A stretch of DNA of 12,853 nucleotides from NCBI GenBank assembly GCA_034437075.1, contig DAOTVD010000434.1, positions 1 through 12,853 on the forward strand, written 5' to 3'. The position numbers and the translations under genes were made by a program. This document shows, piece after piece, positions 1 through 7,315 of the stretch. Every line of letters begins with the position of its first letter. Position 1 is the first letter of the stretch. The notes below the pieces were generated by a model. The model searched no databases. It worked only from the letters and a program-made list of their open reading frames with translations, and had not been told where the DNA came from. This DNA comes from DAOTVD01 sp034437075. GTDB lineage: Bacteria; Chloroflexota; Anaerolineae; Aggregatilineales; J027.

Positions 1-1
1 G

Positions 2-271
2 GTCTTTTTCACGGACATCTGCGGGACGTGCCTGGCGATGCGGCCTCATTTGCATGCCCTAGAGGCGGAGTATTGGCCCGCGATCCGCTTTCTGTATTTG
101 GATGCCAATAACCCGGCCAATATTGAAGCCATTGAGCGCCTGAATATCCAAAATACGCCCGCTTTTGTCTTCATGTATTTTTACGAAGATGTCATCGAAC
201 GCTGGGACGGCGCGCCCCCGCTGGATGCCTTCCGCGCGGCCTTTGATGCCTATCTGGCCGAGGCGGGTTAG
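2..271 (+). CDS. Thioredoxin-like protein, 3' part only (5' end outside window)
   Basis: The reading frame is open from base 2, giving 89 visible residues, so the start lies upstream of the window. The first residues contain a CGTC active-site motif (codons at 20-31) preceded by VFFTDI. That is the strand-then-CxxC arrangement of thioredoxin-fold proteins. About 40 residues later NTPAFVF supplies the conserved cis-proline loop that faces the CxxC. From family knowledge it is probably a thiol-disulfide oxidoreductase or a thioredoxin-like reductant carrier. With the N-terminus missing I cannot tell whether it is cytoplasmic or exported. The classic WCGPC is replaced by ICGTC, so it is not a housekeeping TrxA. 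Its TAG stop overlaps the TAA stop of the convergent cupin gene. An internal ATG at 38 would start after the CxxC and is not a sensible start. Confidence 0.75.
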   Translation, partial: VFFTDICGTCLAMRPHLHALEAEYWPAIRFLYLDANNPANIEAIERLNIQNTPAFVFMYFYEDVIERWDGAPPLDAFRAAFDAYLAEAG

Positions 272-639
272 ACCTCTAAATGGTGGATGTCGTCGTTCGC
301 CGGGTCGTACTGTTTATCCTTCAGAAAGATAAAACTGCCTGGCTCCAAAAATGTGATCTTGTGCGATTCGTAGAGTTCGAAGTAGCAGCCTTCGAAGGGG
401 CCTAGTTCGAACATATCGCGGGTATTCGTTTCGGCATGGCGGGTTTCGATGCGAGTGCGCCCGCCCAATAGCATAAAGAAAATGCGCGTTTCTTTGTGGT
501 AATGGTTGCCGAGCACCGCCCCTGCGTGCATATCACCCTGCACCAAGCTCTCCCATTGACCTATGTTGAGTAATTCACGAAATGCCCCGCGTTCGTCTTC
601 GCGAATGAAGGACGGTTTCAGTATCCGATGGTGGCTCAT
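268..639 (-). CDS. Small single-domain cupin, CapF C-terminal / sugar epimerase-like
   Basis: This is a 123-residue protein made of one cupin barrel. The metal-site motif GNHYHKETRIFFMLLGG lies at about residues 44-60. Before it, DERGAFRELL matches the opening seen in dTDP-4-dehydrorhamnose 3,5-epimerase relatives and in the cupin domain of CapF-type capsule enzymes. A HKITFLEPGSFIFL stretch follows in the second half. It is the last gene of the glycan operon, 24 nt after the GT2 gene. An AAAGG ribosome site lies about 8 nt before the ATG. By family and context it probably epimerises, isomerises or senses a nucleotide sugar made with the upstream aminotransferase. It lacks a reductase domain, so it is not a whole CapF. 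A 3,4-ketoisomerase of the FdtA kind is an alternative. The fold is clear and the reaction is not. Confidence 0.7.
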   Translation of the reverse strand: MSHHRILKPSFIREDERGAFRELLNIGQWESLVQGDMHAGAVLGNHYHKETRIFFMLLGGRTRIETRHAETNTRDMFELGPFEGCYFELYESHKITFLEPGSFIFLKDKQYDPANDDIHHLEV

Positions 640-663
640 GCGCTTGCCTTTATCACTAACTGA

Positions 664-1374
664 TTAATCAATCTGGCGCAAAAAGCGCGCCTCAAAAATA
701 CGATACACATAGCCGGAACCCGTCTTCAAAAATGAGAGGATGTCTGGTGCCGATTTGCTGACCCCTTTGGCGCGATCCGTAAAGTGGTAGGGCATTTCGT
801 AAAGGGTAAGGCCCTTGCGGCTTGCTACATACAAGAACTCCATGAAGTACGCGCCATAGCCGGTGGGGATGAGCGTCACTTTATTGAAGACATCGCGCTT
901 GAGCACCACAAATCCGCTATCATAATCGCGGATGCCGTAGCCCAGCACGGCAGTTGCCAGGCCATTGATGAGCCGGCTGGCCAGCACGCGCACGGGCGTG
1001 CGGTCATCCACACCGCCAGGGGCGTAGCGACTGCCGACCACGATGTCATATTCTGCGAGTTTGTCGATCATGGCGGGCAAGAGATGGGGCGGCATGCACA
1101 TGTCGGCATCCATCCAACCGACAATCGCGCCGCGCGACTCGATAATCCCTCGGTTGAAGGCCGACGCGAGCCCTTTGGTATCCACACGGCGGATGAGCGT
1201 CACGCGCGGGTCGCCGAGTTCATCCACCAGGCGCCACGTTTCGTCCGGCGAATTGTCATCCACGACGATGATCTCCACGGGCTCGCGCACATGCGCAAAA
1301 ATCGCCTGGATGGTATCAATAATGTTTTCTTTTTCGTTATATGTGGCCAGAATAATTGAGACAAGCTCACTCAT
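664..1374 (-). CDS. GT2 glycosyltransferase, polyprenyl-phosphate mannose synthase (DPM1)-like
   Basis: This is a 236-residue GT-A fold enzyme. Visible family marks are SIILATYNEKENI (residues 6-18), the nucleotide-binding VVDDNSPDET (37-46), the metal-binding DAD at 89-91 and VVGSRY (112-117). RAKGVSKSAP (201-210) corresponds to the acceptor-side motif of dolichyl-phosphate mannose or glucose synthases. It has no C-terminal membrane helices, so it is the soluble DPM1 type. It should transfer a hexose from a nucleotide sugar to a polyprenyl phosphate at the inner face of the membrane. The product would feed a GT-C enzyme such as the neighbouring gene. I chose the ATG at 1374 because it gives the normal N-terminus (MSELVSIIL) and forms an ATGAGTGA overlap with the upstream stop. 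An in-frame start at 1416 would add 14 atypical residues. Sugar specificity is not readable. Confidence 0.85.
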   Translation of the reverse strand: MSELVSIILATYNEKENIIDTIQAIFAHVREPVEIIVVDDNSPDETWRLVDELGDPRVTLIRRVDTKGLASAFNRGIIESRGAIVGWMDADMCMPPHLLPAMIDKLAEYDIVVGSRYAPGGVDDRTPVRVLASRLINGLATAVLGYGIRDYDSGFVVLKRDVFNKVTLIPTGYGAYFMEFLYVASRKGLTLYEMPYHFTDRAKGVSKSAPDILSFLKTGSGYVYRIFEARFLRQID

Positions 1375-3148
1375 GGTTAGCAACCAAATAGATAAACGGC
1401 GAGTTGGTCTGCGCAAAGCGGAACGACTGCCTAGTATGCGCTAGTTGGCGCTCGGCGGCAAGGGCGCTTTGTACGGCGGCGGTATACGGCCCCCACGCGG
1501 CGGGGCTATCCGCCAGCGCGCCGGGTTGGTCTTGCAGATACGCGGCTTGCGCGGCGCAGTCGCTCGCCTGAGGGGCTAACAAGGGGCGGATTTCGACAGC
1601 GAGCAAGTTATCGAGAAAGCTATCCAGTGGCGCGCCCCCCCAAGCCCGAAAGGCATAATAACGCAGGGTTAGCCCTAGCGGATCGTTAAAACGTTGCGGC
1701 TCATCGCCGGGCGTGATGGTCAACACAGCTTGGCAACTCTGCGGCGTTACGCCCTGGGTATAGTACATCCGTCCCCACACCGCAGACGCCGCCGCCGTGC
1801 CCGGTGTCGTTGAATAGACTTCGGCCCCCCATAGATGCACCATCAGGGGATAGAGGCTAAGCTGATGGCGTAGCTCTGGCACTAGCTCGTAGCGATCATC
1901 GACCCAGTATTGGGTCGCGGGGGGTGGTTCCAGCGTGGCCAGGTCGTGCAAAATAGCCCGGTCTTTGATCCAACTGGCTTGCCAATCTATATAGCTCTGG
2001 ATCATCGTCAGGCTAAAGAGCAACACCAACACGCTCACTAGGCTGGCTTGCACGCGCCGAGGTAGGACGCGCGTGGCGCCACTGAGCAAGATGGCCATGG
2101 CCAGCGGTATCAGCAAGGCATGCCGCGACAGCCACCCGGACGGCTCGGTGTGGAAGCCCAGCAGTGCATAGGGCACGATCCCCAACAGCAAAAAGACGCT
2201 GCCTAAGCCTAGCGCTATTCCGGCAGTGGCGAGTGGCGGCGGCGGCCCGCTCAGATGCTCCGTGCGCGCATACACCGCAGACCCCACCAGCGCGACCAAT
2301 AGCCACGCGCTGGGCATCGCCACGAGAATCCCCAAGCTGATGTTGAGCGGTTCTAGCACGCTATTTTGCAGGGTCAGGCGCAGGGTGTTTAGGGTATCGG
2401 CAGACAAACGCGGGGTATAATATCCCGCGCCGACACTATCCGGCGGGCGCACTACCACCCCGATGAGCGCCCACACGATGAACGGCAACACGGCGAAATC
2501 GAGATTCCGCAGCGTGAAACGGATGTACGCGCGCGGCGCGAAACGCCACCCCGCCTGCCACACTGCAAACAACAGAAACACTGCATAAAACAACGCCAAG
2601 AGCGAGGCCAACAGCCCGGCGTAGCCCAAAACAGCCAGCGCCAAGACTCGCCACGGCAACCCGCCCCCGCGCCGTAACCCGCGCAGCCACAGCCAGACCC
2701 CCGCCAAAAAGAGCGTGTAATGAAACTGATGGCCCACCATCACCAGAACCACTTGCGTTTGGTAAGCCGGGAAGGTGGTCGCCAGCCCCGCCACCAGCAA
2801 CCCATCCAGCCGATTGTCGGTTACGTGGCGCGTGATCTCGTAAATTAGCAGCGCGCTAGCCCACAACAACGCGAACATCCCCACTTTGATGGGGTATACC
2901 CAGCCGGGGAAATACGAGAACGCCCAATATAGAGGCGCAAAAAAGGGGCGGCCCCATTCGCTCAGATGAAACCAGATGCGCTCCCAGCCCCCTTGTTGGA
3001 AGGGTAGCGCGATCTGCACCCACGAATCAATAGTATAGACCCCATCATTCAGCAGCAGCAGCCCATGCGCGGCCAGCGTCAGCAGGGTCAACCATCCGTA
3101 ATGCGGATGTAGATTACGCGCGAAGGTCGCGAAGTGTTTGGGCCACAT
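1367..3148 (-). CDS. Polytopic membrane protein, probable GT-C type glycosyltransferase
   Basis: This 593-residue protein has roughly nine to eleven hydrophobic segments between residues 20 and 400, followed by a large soluble C-terminal domain of about 190 residues. The first loop after the first helix contains NDGVYTIDSWVQI. An acidic-residue loop in this place is typical of GT-C enzymes that use polyprenyl-phosphate sugars. That is a resemblance in layout; I cannot name a family. It overlaps the aminotransferase by 35 nt upstream and the GT2 gene by 8 nt downstream (ATGAGTGA), which implies translational coupling. A polyprenyl-phosphate sugar made by the GT2 enzyme would be its natural donor, with transfer on the outer face of the membrane. 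An O-antigen or wall-polymer glucosyltransferase (GtrII-like) is an alternative. The gene and its membrane nature are secure; the activity is inference. Confidence 0.65.
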   Translation of the reverse strand: MWPKHFATFARNLHPHYGWLTLLTLAAHGLLLLNDGVYTIDSWVQIALPFQQGGWERIWFHLSEWGRPFFAPLYWAFSYFPGWVYPIKVGMFALLWASALLIYEITRHVTDNRLDGLLVAGLATTFPAYQTQVVLVMVGHQFHYTLFLAGVWLWLRGLRRGGGLPWRVLALAVLGYAGLLASLLALFYAVFLLFAVWQAGWRFAPRAYIRFTLRNLDFAVLPFIVWALIGVVVRPPDSVGAGYYTPRLSADTLNTLRLTLQNSVLEPLNISLGILVAMPSAWLLVALVGSAVYARTEHLSGPPPPLATAGIALGLGSVFLLLGIVPYALLGFHTEPSGWLSRHALLIPLAMAILLSGATRVLPRRVQASLVSVLVLLFSLTMIQSYIDWQASWIKDRAILHDLATLEPPPATQYWVDDRYELVPELRHQLSLYPLMVHLWGAEVYSTTPGTAAASAVWGRMYYTQGVTPQSCQAVLTITPGDEPQRFNDPLGLTLRYYAFRAWGGAPLDSFLDNLLAVEIRPLLAPQASDCAAQAAYLQDQPGALADSPAAWGPYTAAVQSALAAERQLAHTRQSFRFAQTNSPFIYLVANHE

Positions 3149-4235
3149 ATTGAATCTGGTCGTTGGTCAGGCCCAGCCCAGAGGGCAAATAGAAGCCGCG
3201 CGCGTAGAGGTCGATCGAAACGGGAAAATTGCCGCTAATATCGGGGTAGCGCGGATCATCGCCGCCAGCAAAGACAGGCTGTTGGTGCATGGGGTAGAAA
3301 AAGTCGCGCGTATCCACGCCCTGTTCTTTCAGCTTGGCCACCACGGCGGATTTTTCCAGGCCAAACTCGGCAGGATCGACCAGTACGCCGTACATCCAAT
3401 AGGTGCTGGTGGCCCATTCGGCTTCGTAGGGCAAGGTCAGGCCGGGGATACCGGTCAGCAGTTCGGTATACTGGTCGGCGATTTCGCGGCGGCGGTCGGC
3501 TTTGGCTTGCGCGCGTTCGGCCTGGGCCAGCCCGATGGCGGCCTGAATATTGGTCAGGCGATAGTTGAAGCCTATGAAGCGATGCACAAAGCGCGGATGC
3601 TCGAAGGCTTGGCTGCGCAAGAGGCGCATCATAGCGGCGAGGTCGGCATCATCGGTGGTGACCATGCCGCCTTCGCCCGTGGTCAGGGTTTTGTTGCCGT
3701 AGAAGCTAAAGGCGGCAGCGTGCCCCAGGGAACCCACTTTGCGGCCTTTATATTCACTGCCGTGGGCCTCGGCGCCGTCTTCCAAGATGTACAGGCCGTG
3801 TTGCTCGGCCAGGGCCATCAGCGGGTCCATGTCGGCAGGGTGGCCGTACATATGCACGGGCATAATCGCCTTGGTGCGCGGCGTGATGGCCGCTGCCACC
3901 TGCGCGACATCCAAACACATCGTTTGCGGATCGACATCCACCAGCACGGGGCGCGCCCCAGCCAGAATGACCATATTGGCCGAAGCAATCAGCGTGAAAT
4001 CCGGGATGATGACTTCATCGCCGGGGCCGATACCCATCGCCACCAAGGCCAGGTGAATCGCCGTGGTGCCACTGCTGCACGCGACGCCATACCGCGCGCC
4101 ACAATAGGCCGCGAATGTTTCTTCGAAGGCGTCGATGTATTTCCCGGCGGACGAAATCCAGTTCGTATCGAGCGCATCCAACACATAGGCGCGCTCATTG
4201 CCATCCAGCAAAGGTTCGGATACGGGCACCCGCAT
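3114..4235 (-). CDS. DegT/DnrJ/EryC1/StrS aminotransferase, GDP-perosamine synthase-like
   Basis: This is a 373-residue PLP enzyme. The motif SFYGNKTLTTGEGGM carries the Schiff-base lysine (K182) and is the form found in perosamine synthases, as are LDGNERAYVLDALDTNWIS near the start and PVHMYGHPADMDP in the middle. The cofactor-binding aspartate lies in YILEDGAEAHG. Family members transfer an amino group from glutamate to C4 of GDP-4-keto-6-deoxymannose. The exact sugar here is inferred. It is the first gene of the glycan operon and overlaps the next gene by 35 nt. A GAGG ribosome site stands 9 nt before the ATG at 4235. An ATG at 4250, five codons upstream, has no such site and is less likely. 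A TATAAT box lies 27 nt before the upstream ATG. Length is normal for the family and no key residue is missing. Confidence 0.88.
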   Translation of the reverse strand: MRVPVSEPLLDGNERAYVLDALDTNWISSAGKYIDAFEETFAAYCGARYGVACSSGTTAIHLALVAMGIGPGDEVIIPDFTLIASANMVILAGARPVLVDVDPQTMCLDVAQVAAAITPRTKAIMPVHMYGHPADMDPLMALAEQHGLYILEDGAEAHGSEYKGRKVGSLGHAAAFSFYGNKTLTTGEGGMVTTDDADLAAMMRLLRSQAFEHPRFVHRFIGFNYRLTNIQAAIGLAQAERAQAKADRRREIADQYTELLTGIPGLTLPYEAEWATSTYWMYGVLVDPAEFGLEKSAVVAKLKEQGVDTRDFFYPMHQQPVFAGGDDPRYPDISGNFPVSIDLYARGFYLPSGLGLTNDQIQYVAQTLRDLRA

Positions 4236-4276
4236 GGTAATTTGCCTCATTCAATGTCAGTACGCAATAGCTGCCC

Positions 4277-4282
4277 ATTATA
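4277..4282 (-). promoter_or_regulatory. -10 box (TATAAT) for the glycan operon
   Basis: A perfect TATAAT on the minus strand lies 27 nt before the upstream ATG (4250) and 42 nt before the preferred one (4235). The expected start of transcription is near 4270. No good -35 hexamer is seen at 17 +/- 1 nt, where there is only a T-rich run. Confidence 0.45.
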
Positions 4283-4354
4283 CCGTATCGCCAACCCAAA
4301 AAAAGACACGAAACCGGGCTGCTCTCCGCCGTCTGAATGACAGCCCCAACCCAA

Positions 4355-4379
4355 ACCGGCCCCTGAAACAGGAGCCGGT
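4355..4379. terminator. 11-bp hairpin with AAA loop, possible terminator for the leftward cytochrome operon
   Basis: ACCGGCCCCTG and CAGGAGCCGGT pair over 11 positions with one mismatch and a 3-nt loop. Read on the minus strand it is followed only by TTTGGG, so the U-tract is poor. It lies about 210 nt after the last cytochrome stop and before the TATAAT box, where a terminator would be expected. A purely structural or operator role is possible. Confidence 0.35.
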
Positions 4380-4393
4380 GTGGTAACACTGGG

Positions 4394-4409
4394 AGAAACG
4401 TACGTTTCT
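4394..4409. repeat. Perfect 16-bp palindrome AGAAACGTACGTTTCT
   Basis: The two 8-nt halves are exact reverse complements with no spacer. The site lies just outside the left end of the 175-bp inverted-repeat element and about 110 nt upstream of the TATAAT box of the glycan operon. Such a site suits a dimeric regulator, or it could be part of a repeat. Confidence 0.4.
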
Positions 4410-4412
4410 TTA

Positions 4413-4587
4413 GGCTTTTCCAAGTATTTAACTATGCCGCTTGCTTTTGTCGAAAAGGATACCGGCTTGATTTTACCCCCCTCTAGCTCCCCCCGAATTC
4501 GGGGGGAGAACTTACTCGTGCGCATAATAGCCCCTCCCTGAATTCGGGGAGGGGCTGGGGAGGGGTAATTATTTTTCTGGAAAAGCC
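4413..4587. mobile_element. Possible MITE-like element with 10-bp terminal inverted repeats
   Basis: The left end GGCTTTTCCA (4413-4422) and right end TGGAAAAGCC (4578-4587) are perfect inverted repeats. Both are flanked by TTA (4410-4412 and 4588-4590), which could be a 3-bp target duplication. The 175-bp interior has no usable ORF and holds two GC-rich palindromes. The right TTA is also the TAA stop codon of the leftward cytochrome gene, so the element lies directly at the end of that gene. No transposase is present, so any movement would need an outside enzyme. Only one copy is visible in this window. Confidence 0.4.
4474..4566. repeat. Compound GC-rich inverted repeat with two GAATTC-centred palindromes
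   Basis: Positions 4487-4508 form a perfect 22-bp palindrome, CTCCCCCCGAA followed by its exact complement. Positions 4529-4556 form a second 28-bp palindrome with one mismatch, again centred on GAATTC. The outer arms TTACCCCCCTCTAGC and GCTGGGGAGGGGTAA also pair imperfectly, so the whole 93 bp folds as nested hairpins. Immediately after the cytochrome stop codon this could block transcription or protect the mRNA end. It resembles dispersed intergenic repeats. Confidence 0.6.
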
Positions 4588-5685
4588 TTAGTCGCTGGCG
4601 TCGCTCGGGGGGGCGCTCAGGCGGCGTTGCACCAGGCGCAACCCGATGAGCACGACCACGGCGCCCAAGGCCAAGCCCAAAATCAGGGCCTGGACAAGCA
4701 AGCGCGCAGATTCTTCTTCGCGGGTTTCGCGCGTTTCGGCGATTTCTTCTTCTAACGCTTCGATCTCTAAGCGGGCTTGCACCAGCGGATGGTTCAGCGC
4801 AGCTACTTCGATGATCTCGCCATCGTCATCCGCTGCGATTTGCACTTCGCTATGGCAATCCGTACAGGCGGCGGTGGTCACGTTGTTATGGTGGCCCGTG
4901 TCTTGGATTTGCCCGCCCGTCAGGACATGGAAGGTCTGGTCAAAGCCCTGGTAGATGTGGCAATCCGAGCAGGTTTGCTCGACATGCGTCACATGGACGT
5001 ATTCATCGCGGCTTTGGTCGTGGCAATTCAAGCACAGCGTTTCTTCGTCGCCAAAGCGCAAGACGCCCTGATGCGGGAAGTGGCAGCTATCGCAGCCCAG
5101 TTGTTGCGTGCCGTGTTCGCTGTTTTGCCATTCGGTGACGGTGGTGGGGTGGCATTGTTCGCATTCACCCACGGCGACATTCAGCACGGCGGTGTCGGCC
5201 TCCATGACGTAGGTTGTATCGTGGCACGTGCTGCACGCGCCTTCGATCTGGTCGGCGTTTTCGTGATGACACCCGATGCACGAGTCGGTATAACTCGCGG
5301 CGGCTTCTAAGCCTTCGCCCACCAGGCGGGGTTCGTCATGTGGGAAGATGTCCGCTGGGTGGCAATCCAGGCAGGCCGCGCCGTCTTCGCCGCCCACATG
5401 CGTGGCATGGATGAGGCTCGCCAGGTTCGAGCGACTCGTGCTAGCATCGACCTGTTGCCAGGTGATCTCGGCTTCGGTGTCGCCCAGGCCCGTGTGGCAC
5501 ACCAGGCAATAGCTATTATCGCCCGTGACGGTATAGCCCACGTCCGGCAAGCCCAGGTCAATCGGTTCGGTCTCGGTGGGGTCAACGTCTTCGGCATCGC
5601 CGTCTTGGGCGAAGGCGACCGGCACGCCCACCAGCAAAGCCAGCGTCAACAGTAGGCCAAGGAATAGGGGGGTGGATTTACTCAT
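4588..5685 (-). CDS. Nonaheme c-type cytochrome with C-terminal membrane anchor
   Basis: This is a 365-residue exported protein. The signal peptide covers residues 1-26, with cleavage after VAFA. Nine CxxCH heme motifs have their histidines at about 64, 109, 140, 155, 179, 202, 222, 243 and 278. An acidic, probably coiled-coil stretch (302-328) follows, then a membrane helix (331-349) and a basic tail VQRR. The heme domain should therefore sit outside the cytoplasmic membrane, tethered by the C-terminus. All cysteines are in heme motifs, and after the signal peptide there is no lysine. I chose the ATG at 5685 because it starts a proper signal peptide, has AAGGA about 10 nt before it, and overlaps the upstream stop as ATGAGTAA. 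A start at 5766 would put 27 polar residues before the signal. It is probably the electron-transfer link between the membrane and the secreted partner encoded just upstream. Family beyond multiheme c is unknown. Confidence 0.87.
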   Translation of the reverse strand: MSKSTPLFLGLLLTLALLVGVPVAFAQDGDAEDVDPTETEPIDLGLPDVGYTVTGDNSYCLVCHTGLGDTEAEITWQQVDASTSRSNLASLIHATHVGGEDGAACLDCHPADIFPHDEPRLVGEGLEAAASYTDSCIGCHHENADQIEGACSTCHDTTYVMEADTAVLNVAVGECEQCHPTTVTEWQNSEHGTQQLGCDSCHFPHQGVLRFGDEETLCLNCHDQSRDEYVHVTHVEQTCSDCHIYQGFDQTFHVLTGGQIQDTGHHNNVTTAACTDCHSEVQIAADDDGEIIEVAALNHPLVQARLEIEALEEEIAETRETREEESARLLVQALILGLALGAVVVLIGLRLVQRRLSAPPSDASD

Positions 5686-7315
5686 CAGCTTGGTTTCCTT
5701 CGGTATCGGTGTCGAAAATTCCGATTTCTGCTTCGATGGCATCCAAGAGCGCATCGGAGTAAGCATAGTTATGCACGCCTAGGCTGGTGTCATCCGCCAC
5801 GAAGGCAAACGCGCGCCCCACCCATTCGGGTTCGTTGCCCGTTAATGCCTCTTCAATGGCTGCGATGCGGGCGGCGTTGCTGGCTTGCGTGTCGTCGATG
5901 AGCCGTTGCATGGCGGCGGGCTCGGCTTGTTCGCCGTGGCAGACCGTGCAGCTATCGTCTAGCTCGGCGATGTCACCCGCGATGCCGGGCGAAACGATCT
6001 GCATGCTGTGGCTGCTGAGGCTGAAGCTGGCGACTGGCACGCGCGGCATGTGGCAGCTTTGGCAATCCGGGCCATCTTCGGCGGCGAAATGCGCGCCGGG
6101 CACAGGCTCCACTTCATCCACCACCGCGACGCCCTCGAACATCTGCTGGGTGGGGTAGTGAATACGGTCGGTGAGGTCGGGGTCAGTGTGGCAGGACGTA
6201 CATAGCGGATAGGTATCTTCCACCACATGAAAATCGGTGAGTTCTTCCTGGTGCATATCGTGGCAGGCCACGCAGGTGACGCCATGCTGGGCCGTTTCGA
6301 CCGTCAGCGGTTCGGGGGGCAGGCCCTCGCGCTCGCCCGCTTCGAACTCGGCGATAATTGCCTGGTTGCGCGCGCCGTCGGTGCTATGGCACTCGAAACA
6401 CCGTTCGGCAGCGCCGCCGCTGGCTTGCATATTCGTCAGCGCTTCGGAGTGGCCGCTCATCAGCCACTCGTTGAAGCCCATATTCGGGCTGCGCGCGTGG
6501 CCGGTGGGCCACCAATGCGCCGGATCATCCGGCGGGATGAGCGTCAGGTTGTCTTCGGCCAGCAAGTCTTGCCCAGGGAAGGGGAAGAAGCCCGGCACGA
6601 ATGCGAATTCGCCATCTTCGGCGGTGCCGCGCGCGTGGCATTGGCCGCACACTTGCGGGTCGGTGCCATCCAAAATGGAAGCGCTGGCCGCAGCGAGTTC
6701 TTCGGGGCTGGCGCGGCGGGGCAGGTCGTTAGCGATGGCCACATGCTCGCTACCGGGGCCATGGCACGCCTCGCATTGGACGCCGTCATCTTCCCAGACG
6801 ATGCCTTCATCGGTTTGTTGCAGGCCGGTGGTGTGGCAGCCGGCGCACTGGGTATTCCAATTATAGGCGGGGTCTTCGGGCCAGGTATCGCCGATTTCAT
6901 AGGAGACCCATTCGCCTTGCTGGGTGTTCCATTCGGCAGGGAAGACCACATACTCGCCGGGGTTGAGCTCGGTGACATAAGCTTGCACATAGCGGCCCGC
7001 GCCCATCACATAGGCGACGTCTTCGGCGGTAAAGGGCCGGGGGTCGTCCTCACCAGGGAAGGTTACAGTGCGTAAATCGGCGCCGCTTTCGAAATCTGCC
7101 AGAATGGATTCGGGATCGTCGGATAACGCCATGGCATGCAGGGTGTCTCTATGGTCGTTCGCGGTTCCACGGTGACAGGCATTGCACTCGCCCACCCCTT
7201 CGTAGGTGCGTTCGTCATAGTCTGGGGCATCCTCTCGTTGAGCATAAGAGAGGGTCATGGTAGAGACGAGCAAAACGCCACTCAGGAGCAGTAGTACGTA
7301 CAGGAAGCGTCTCAT
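5678..7315 (-). CDS. Secreted nonaheme c-type cytochrome, cytochrome c554-like
   Basis: This 545-residue protein has a signal peptide (1-25, ending SYA). Nine CxxCH motifs have histidines at 48, 161, 185, 227, 310, 352, 376, 422 and 460. Spacing and flanks such as CEACHGPGSEH, CGQCHARG and CQSCHMPRVP recall cytochrome c554-type and related multiheme reductase families. The C-terminus has HNYAYSDALL (from H515). An HN-x2-Y-x3-LL motif of this kind often supplies a distal heme ligand in such proteins. It contains no lysine at all and no cysteine outside heme sites. AAGAAGG stands 6 nt before the ATG. It is the first gene of the leftward operon and is coupled to the anchored cytochrome by an 8-nt overlap. 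Redox function is certain. Whether it is an enzyme (for example on a nitrogen or sulfur compound) or a pure electron carrier is not readable. Confidence 0.88.
   Translation of the reverse strand: MRRFLYVLLLLSGVLLVSTMTLSYAQREDAPDYDERTYEGVGECNACHRGTANDHRDTLHAMALSDDPESILADFESGADLRTVTFPGEDDPRPFTAEDVAYVMGAGRYVQAYVTELNPGEYVVFPAEWNTQQGEWVSYEIGDTWPEDPAYNWNTQCAGCHTTGLQQTDEGIVWEDDGVQCEACHGPGSEHVAIANDLPRRASPEELAAASASILDGTDPQVCGQCHARGTAEDGEFAFVPGFFPFPGQDLLAEDNLTLIPPDDPAHWWPTGHARSPNMGFNEWLMSGHSEALTNMQASGGAAERCFECHSTDGARNQAIIAEFEAGEREGLPPEPLTVETAQHGVTCVACHDMHQEELTDFHVVEDTYPLCTSCHTDPDLTDRIHYPTQQMFEGVAVVDEVEPVPGAHFAAEDGPDCQSCHMPRVPVASFSLSSHSMQIVSPGIAGDIAELDDSCTVCHGEQAEPAAMQRLIDDTQASNAARIAAIEEALTGNEPEWVGRAFAFVADDTSLGVHNYAYSDALLDAIEAEIGIFDTDTEGNQADE

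Noticed and set aside
784..1359. 191-codon open frame on the plus strand opposite the GT2 gene
   Set aside because: The GT2 motifs (DAD, VVDDNSPDE) fix the coding strand as minus.
3138..4340. 400-codon open frame on the plus strand opposite the aminotransferase
   Set aside because: It is the antisense shadow of a well-conserved PLP enzyme. Its protein is rich in His, Gly, Ala and Arg with no recognisable motif, as expected from the complement of GC-rich codons.
4410..4590. CRISPR or tandem-repeat interpretation of the repeated GAATTC-centred blocks
   Set aside because: There are only two blocks, each self-complementary and of different sequence, with no regular repeat-spacer pattern and no cas gene.
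6227..7075. 282-codon open frame on the plus strand inside the leftward cytochrome
   Set aside because: It is an antisense shadow. It would lie wholly inside a clear nonaheme gene and has no good ribosome site or known motif.
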